This document shows, piece by piece, positions 57,850-64,000 of a stretch of 64,000 nt of DNA. Positions within the stretch are counted from its first letter, which is position 1, and each line of letters opens with the position of its first letter. The translations under genes and the position numbers were made by a program. The DNA is from Astragalus membranaceus (taxonomy: Eukaryota; Streptophyta; Magnoliopsida; Fabales; Fabaceae): contig CM076848.1 of assembly GCA_039519185.1 (NCBI GenBank), positions 60,786,778-60,850,777 on the forward strand, given 5' to 3'. The notes beneath the pieces are model-generated. The model had not been told where the DNA came from. It was given only the letters and a program-made list of their open reading frames with translations, and ran no database searches.

Positions 57850-58560
57850 TCATAAGAATATTCGTAATAAAAAAGGTTTTAAATCATGAATAATTGGTTT
57901 GGTTCATAACATAGCTGAGAGTAAAGTTAAGAAAACAATGAAAAATATTCTGACACTTAGCAATAATAATCCCAAACTCAGTTGCTAATTTTAGTCCGCC
58001 ATTGCCTGGTATGGCCAGCAACTGGTTTTTCCCAATGGTGATTTTCCAAAACAGTAGCAGGCTGCTGCTGCTTCCTTTGGTAATGATGCCAATCCAAAAC
58101 CACCATACGCGCATCGTCGACTGCTAGAGTGATTGGCAGCTCCTTCGAATTCCACACTAACTCATTACGACGAAACCACAAACACCACATGATGGCAGGC
58201 AAAATCAATTCTGGAATTCTGATCCAGAATTTCCAATAATCTGAAAATCAACTCGGTTGTACCTTCTGCAGCTTCGTATTCGGGACAGATTTGTGACCAA
58301 ACACCAGCTGCATTCCACACATCTTGAGCCTTTTGACAACCGAAAAATAGATGCTATTCATTCTCCATCGCTTCATTACACATAGGGCAGGACTCCGAGC
58401 AATGAACACCTTTGTGTTGAAGTCTACAACGAGTTGGTAGACATCCTCTAGGCAATTCTCCAAATCAGAATTTTGATTTCATTAGGCACTTTGAGAGACC
58501 AAATAGCTTTACTATTCCCTTCCACGCAGCAAGTGAGATGTGTCAACCAGATTCTCCATA
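57850..58560 (-). pseudogene. LINE remnant: zf-RVT region
   Basis: Minus-strand fragments. LVVDFNTKVFIARSPALCVM with MKRWRMNSIYFSVVKRLKMC (58440-58330) carries the Cys/His spacing of the LINE zf-RVT region. IMWCLWFRRNELVWNSKELP (58190-58130), typical of the linker before RNase H, comes from the same strand. Frames are broken and both ends are unclear. Confidence 0.6.
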
Positions 58561-60600
58561 GCAAAATAGTAAGCCTGACTTCACATAATACATACAATTT
58601 CTACTCAAATCCCAAATCATTTGGTCTTCACTTAGAGCTATATACCGTGGCATATTAAGAAATAATTCTGAATTAAAAGTCGAATCGATCATAAATAATT
58701 TTGTATTTTAATATTATGTATTAATATGTATTTTTAATGTTAAATATTAAATTAAGTGATAAATTTAAGAAACCATTAAATATAAACTAATATCAAATAA
58801 TTATTAAATATATTTCATGTAATGAGAAAATTAATTAATTAAAAGGATAAATTAAATTTTTTATAATTTGACATTGATTTTTTATTTGATTAAAAAACAA
58901 TTGTATGTGCTTACATTTTTTGAAAAGGTGGTTTCCCTGATTTTTAGTTGGTTTCCATAGGTTCTTTGCCGGTTTTATTGATTCTTAGGCCGATTTTCAT
59001 CAGTTATCAAATGAGTCGGTTCTCTTAATACGTTAAACTAGACATCTGACCGATTTTGATTTGACAGTTGTAACGATTAGTTTGACTCGACTTTTAGAAT
59101 CAGGATGGTAGGTAATGGAATCTATTTCATCTCTTTTTGCTTTTTAACTATACTAACAGTATATCCATACATACACACGGGTATCGTCGTGTTCTTTCTA
59201 TGATTGAGGTCAGACTGAATTTAATTAGTTCGAACATTACCCATTGAAAATCATGAGAGAGTGACAAGAAATATATATTGGTTGAGGTTCCAAACTGTTG
59301 CATGTACATATCAACAACGATATCAGTGTACAGAGAAAGCAGATACAGTGTACGATCTGACTTCATTGCAGTTGTCTCTCAAGAGAAACCCAAATTTCAA
59401 ATGGATAGATTTCTAACTCAGAGGAATGCATCAACGACTATAATTCTCATCTCTATAAAAAGGCGTACAACGCTTCCTGGAGAAACTAACGAAACTATAA
59501 CATGTATACAAAACATTCAAGCTACCGAGCAATATTCAAATCCATCATATACACAAGCTTCGACACATGCAAAGTAAATATCCATTCAAGCACAACCACT
59601 GAAGTCAAGAGAAAATGGAGAAATATTTTATATCTGTTTAAAGGCTTTTGACTGTAAATCAGTCAGTTGAGAGTGTATTTGATTTATCATTCAATTTTTT
59701 TTAAATCGCCCAGTAATGGTGTTCGATCCTTAGATACTTGAGGTCAATTCGTTCTAAGAAGCTGAGAGATTAGTCATGTTGGTAGATAGACTCTTGCATT
59801 GTAAAAGCTAAAATGTTTTCGTGGAAATCCTTCAAAAGGTTTTGAAGGGACTAAACTAGCTACCAGATGGTAGTGAACCAATACAAATCTTCTTGTGGCG
59901 TTTACTTGTTTTTACCTCTCACATTATTCATTGCTTATAAACGTTTCTAAAAGCAAGCATTTGCGAAAAAAATTTTATCTAGAAAAACTTATTCAAACCC
60001 TAATTTCTAGTTTTTTCTACCTTTATCAACAACCACATTTTGTGCTAGTCGCAATTTCTTTGATTATATGTATATCTAAACTACCTACTTTGGTTGAATG
60101 AAAAAGTATTATTTCCTTTTAATCTAATATAGATAGTTAGGAGGAGGAGGAGGAGGAGGAGGAAGTAGAATATTACGGATTGGAATCCGTGCTCTCATTA
60201 TTGTGACATCACTTAAATTTGTTTTATTACTTGGATGCATTGACGGATGCGATTGTAGCTACTAGCGCGCGGGACCTATAGATGCACGGGGCCAAAACTT
60301 TAGCGAGTATTTAATTGTTGTGATATTAAAATTTGATGGATAAATTAAAAATCAGCACACAAATTAACGGGAATTTATAATTCAAACATAAGTAATAGTC
60401 TATAGAAATAATGTAGCATAGTAATTTATAATTCAAACATAAGTAATTCAAACAGTTAATTTTTTTTAAAATCAGCACACAAATGAAATTGGTCCATTAA
60501 AATATAGACAACAAATGATAATCAAATAACATTAGTTTAACGCATTATCACATTACATAAGATCTCCTAGAACAACACACTACATAACATATTTGAATAG
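58561..60600. other. AT-rich spacer with a GGA microsatellite
   Basis: No gene is supported here. A perfect (GGA)n run sits at 60140-60163. Small open frames around 59278-59577 and 59895-60101 have no recognisable motifs. Confidence 0.55.
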
Positions 60601-60619
60601 ATGAATTTTTTTACAAACA

Positions 60620-62250
60620 CTAAAGTATAAAAAAAACACACTACTTAGCATTGAACTTTACATATTTTGTTTTGACTTTGTTTTCACCAAAACAAATTTT
60701 GCGCATTCATACAATTAATTATTTTTTTGATATTGAGCACTGAACGTTGAGCATTTGAACGATTAATTTTTTTTTTGTGAACACTAAAGTATAATAAAAC
60801 ACACTACTTAGCATCAGACTTTACATATTTTATTTTGATTATTTTTTTCACCAAAACAAATTTTGCGCATTCAAACAGTTAATTTTTTTTCGATACTGAG
60901 GACTGAACGTTGAGCATTTAAACGATTAATTTTTTTTCAACACTAAAGTATTTCAAAACACACTATTTAGCATCACACTTTACATATTTTGTCACGAAAT
61001 TATATTTATTTTCACCTAACCAAATCGATTACTGAGGCACAAACTTTGTATATTTGAATGTTACAATATATAATTTATGTATTTTTATCTTCACTACTTA
61101 GCACAAACTTCACCTAAATTTTAATGTACTCTTAAAAATGAAAATATGAAAAAGGGGGGGTGGGGGGGGGGGTGGAAATGAAAATATGATAAAAAGAAAA
61201 AAAGGGGGGGGGGACAAAAGCTTCATTTAATATATAAATATTGTATGAGTTAAGATAAAATTAATTATATATTGTAGAAGTGTGTGACGATGTAAATCAT
61301 AATTAAATGTATCATTTTTAATTAACAAACACATTGAAATGGAAGCAATTAGAAAGAAAAGAAGACAACACAATTAGAAAGTGAAAAACATGGGTATCAT
61401 GTAGGGTTGGATGAGAATCACCAATAAAATGGAAGCAACTATACAAAGTTGAAGGAATATGGTCTTTAAATTTTTTTTTCTGAAGCATCTTTAAATTATT
61501 TTTTTAAAGTCCCAAAAAATATGGTCCTAAAGAATATAAAGAGAAGAAATAAAAAAATAAATTGATTTTTAAATCAGTTATCGAGGAACAAACTTTTAGC
61601 ATTTGAACAGTAATTTTTTCCGAACGCAAAAGTACCCACAAACACACTACTTAGCATCATACTTTACGTATTTTGTCACGAAATTAGTTTTTTAAACAAA
61701 CTTTGCGTATTTGGACTTTTAAAATTTTTGTCAAACGCTAAGGTAACCCAAAACACATCAAGAAATTAATTTTTAGTATGACCAAACCAATTGTTGAGGA
61801 ACGGACTCCATGTATTTGTATATCTAATTTTTTTTAATCCTAATTAAAGCACCCAAAACACACTACTTAGTATCATATTTTATTACAAAATTATTATTTT
61901 TTTAATAAAATTATTTATCGAGTAACAATCTTTGCGTACTTAAACAATTAATTTTTTTCCCGGATCTTAAAGTACCCCAAACCAAACTGTCTAACGTCAC
62001 ACTTCACACAATTGGTCACGAAATTAATTTCCTTTTCGACGGATTCGATTATGTAGGAACAAATTTCATGTATTTGAACAATTAATTTTTTTTCCATATC
62101 TTAAAATACCTTAAAACACACTGTCTAGCGTCACACTTTACGTAATTTGCCACGAAATTAATTTTACTTTTCACCAATCTAATTATGAATGAACAAACTT
62201 CGCGTATTTAAATAATTTAAATTTTTTTAGACTCAAAATTACCTAAACAA
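60620..62250. repeat. Degenerate tandem array, unit roughly 140-160 bp
   Basis: A unit with the ordered words AACACACTACTTAGCATCA, CTTTACATATTTTGTCACGAAATTA, ACCAAAC..ATTGAGGAAC, AAACTTTGCGTATTTGAAC and AATTAATTTTTTTTC is repeated at least eight times with heavy divergence. The array is interrupted at about 61130-61560 by G-rich and unrelated AT-rich sequence. It is non-coding. It resembles a decayed satellite or internal repeats of a large element. Confidence 0.6.
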
Positions 62251-62317
62251 TATTAAAAAAAAGAAGAATAAGGGAAAAGGATAAAAGAAAAAAAATGGAA
62301 AAAAAGGGAGCGGGGAG

Positions 62318-62347
62318 CTTGGCGGGAGAGTTGGCGCCAAGACTCCC
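62318..62347. repeat. GC-rich palindromic hairpin
   Basis: CTTGGCG (62318-62324) pairs perfectly with CGCCAAG (62335-62341). A second pairing, GGGAG with CTCCC, frames TTGGCGCCAA. It stands out in an AT-rich region just after the tandem array. No further context is known. Confidence 0.5.
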
Positions 62348-62714
62348 CCGAATTTATATTTTAGGATACCTCCCCACTTGACAAATTATTTTGGTTAGGA
62401 ATATATATATATATAATAAAATTATTTTGCCCTCATAAAAAAATTGTCCCCATATGATAAATTTATAAACTAAATCCAGAAATTTCACGAGAGATAAATA
62501 AAATAGATATGTATTTTGTAATAATTTACAATATTTTTTTGAAAAAATATATTTTGTAGAAATTTAGGTATTTTGTGATTTTTTAGTAATGAAATTATGT
62601 ATTTTGTAAGAATTAACAATATATTTTTGGAAAAAATATTTTAGGCTATTTTTTGCCCCCACTATTTGATATGTGAAGTATCCACCATTGGCTTTGTAAC
62701 CAATAGATTAATTG

Positions 62715-62845
62715 TCCCTCACTGTTGTTTGACTTGGTAATTTCAACGACATGAGGACCTCGGCTTTCGAGTTCGAATCCGTGTGTGATCGGTGGTAGTG
62801 TGTACATGGTATTTATTTGCCATTTCATCTATAGTAGACAAAAAA
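62715..62845 (+). mobile_element. tRNA-type SINE copy 2
   Basis: A 131-bp element is flanked by the perfect 17-bp direct repeat AACCAATAGATTAATTG (62698-62714 and 62846-62862). It has TCCCTCACTGTTG at its start, AATTTCAACGACATGAGGAC, the B-box word GAGTTCGAATCC near 62770, and the tail AGTAGACAAAAAA. It matches copy 1 (50068-50196) in order and length. Confidence 0.82.
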
Positions 62846-63184
62846 AACCAATAGATTAATTGAGAAATTTATTTTAAAAAAAAATTATGTTCACACATAA
62901 GACATGACTTTTTTATCAATTGAAGAATCGACACACAAATTGTTTTCTTAAAATGCGGCTCATAAATAAAATAACAAATGTATTCTAAAATTGTACTCTA
63001 AATTTGGGTGTTCTACTTCAATTGTAAAAAATAAAAATGAATTTTGTGACTACGAAACCCTAAAAAATAATATCCATGCATCTTAATTCTTACATATAAT
63101 TTTACTAATAAAATTATTCGATCTAATATATAACTTATTCTAAAACGGATATTTTTAGCAATTACTTTACTTTTAAAATATTGG

Positions 63185-63665
63185 CTTATTTCACTTTTGG
63201 CCCTCTAAGTATTCTCATTGTCTGATTTTGGTCTCTTGAGTTCTAATTATGCAAACTGATCAGCTCCAAAGATTACGATTACGTGATTGTGATCTCCCAT
63301 GTTCAAATTGTGTGAATTCAATCCTCCCAATATCCATTTTTGTATTTGTGTGATTGTGCAATTTTCAATTAGATTTTTTGTCCCATTTTGTATTCTCAAT
63401 GTGACACTCAATGAGCGAGGGATTAGTCACTGCTGTCTGTGCGGTGGATACTCGGGTTTACCCAAAAATGTGACACATCAATAATTTTTGTTTACAATTA
63501 GACGAGAATTGGACGGGAGACCAACATCGCACAATTACAATACACAAAGATCCAATTTACCCATTTAAAACACAAGGGCTAAAATCACACAATCTCCATA
63601 TCTAAGGATCCAAATCATACAACTAGAACCAAAGGAGCAAAACTGCACATCCACTATGTGTGAGC
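63185..63665. repeat. MITE-like element with loosely inverted arms
   Basis: The left arm (GATTTTGGTCTCTTGAG, GTGTGATTGTGCAATTTT) and the reverse complement of the right arm (GTGCGATGTTGGTCTCCCG, GTGTGATTTTAGCCC) share the same kind of words, with a GTGACAC repeat in the centre. I could not define termini or a target duplication. Confidence 0.35.
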
Positions 63666-64000
63666 ACAAAAGGTGTACTTAAGGTAAAATTTTATGTGAT
63701 TTATAAGGTGAGAGATCAACTAAGTTCTTTAATATCTACCGGTCAAATTGACGATTGAATATAATATAAAGTGTTAGAAATGATTGAAATTTTATATCGT
63801 AACTTGTTATTCCAAGCTAATGAGATTTCATTTTATATTTTGACTACCGAAAAAACAAATAATAATAATATAAAATGAGATTTCATTTTATATTCCAAGC
63901 TAACTTTTTTTTTTAATCTAAAAAAATAAAAAATAATAGCAAGTATATTTTTCATTCCTCATTGGCGAGAGGTTTAGAGCATCCGCAATGGAGAAACTCT
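63666..64000. other. AT-rich end of window
   Basis: No gene is visible. A short duplication of ATGAGATTTCATTTTATATT (near 63820 and 63876) is the only structure noted. Confidence 0.5.

Noticed and set aside
62318..62362. Helitron 3' end
   Set aside because: A GC-rich hairpin is present but there is no CTRR terminus at the expected distance and no paired TC start was found.

Overview
This window is nuclear DNA of a flowering plant, almost certainly a legume and probably of the clover/medick/pea/vetch group. The evidence is plant-type spliced genes (LMBR1-like, histone H3.3, WEB-like coiled coil, LanC-like), AT-rich spacers, and a dense nest of plant retrotransposons that includes an Ogre-like element. 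The species call is inference. There are no prokaryotic features.

Layout. (1) 1-5.9 kb: eight 5' exons of an LMBR1-domain membrane-protein gene on the minus strand; its 3' part lies outside the window. Its introns hold small repeats, including a 53-bp TG...CA mini-element with a 5-bp target duplication. (2) 6.3-34.0 kb: two tandem, broken copies of a plant mobile domain (PMD) gene, both split by transposons. Copy A is split at TTCTC by an 18.9-kb Ty1-copia element (7270-26167). That element's 5' LTR carries a CACTA-like insert with a long hairpin. Its 3' LTR is split at ACATG by an 11.9-kb Ogre-like element in antisense orientation (12963-24879). Copy B is split by a 2.5-kb solo LTR and by a truncated Ty3-gypsy element whose gag is fused to the PMD tail. 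(3) 34.3-45.3 kb: an 11-kb Mutator-like element with a perfect 9-bp target duplication. It carries a GRF-zinc-finger gene and a PB1-like gene, both broken. The first is split by a 7.6-kb LTR element that has no coding capacity. (4) 45.6-46.9 kb: LINE remnant. (5) 47.4-48.7 kb: an intact histone H3.3 gene. (6) 49-51.5 kb: a 125-bp perfect tandem duplication, an RNase H fragment, a SINE and an unassigned leader-like region. (7) 52.2-53.8 kb: a WEB-like coiled-coil gene. (8) 55.0-57.6 kb: a five-exon LanC-like gene with an apparent one-base insertion in exon 3. (9) 57.7-64 kb: LINE remnant, AT-rich spacer, a degenerate tandem array, a second SINE and MITE-like sequence.

The host genes look like independent housekeeping or regulatory genes and do not form a pathway. 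Nesting gives an order of events: PMD duplication, then insertion of the copia element and the other LTR elements, then the Ogre-like insertion. By eye the copia LTRs differ at about 2% of sites, and the Ogre-like and 7.6-kb element LTRs at about 1% or less.

The most unusual signals are in LTRs. The copia LTR has an array of AATCGATT motifs every ~33 bp ending just before its TATA box. Downstream in the same LTR are four hairpins that share one 7-nt loop and have compensatory stem changes. The three TGTAAC-type LTR lineages share another covarying hairpin and a conserved splice-donor-like site.
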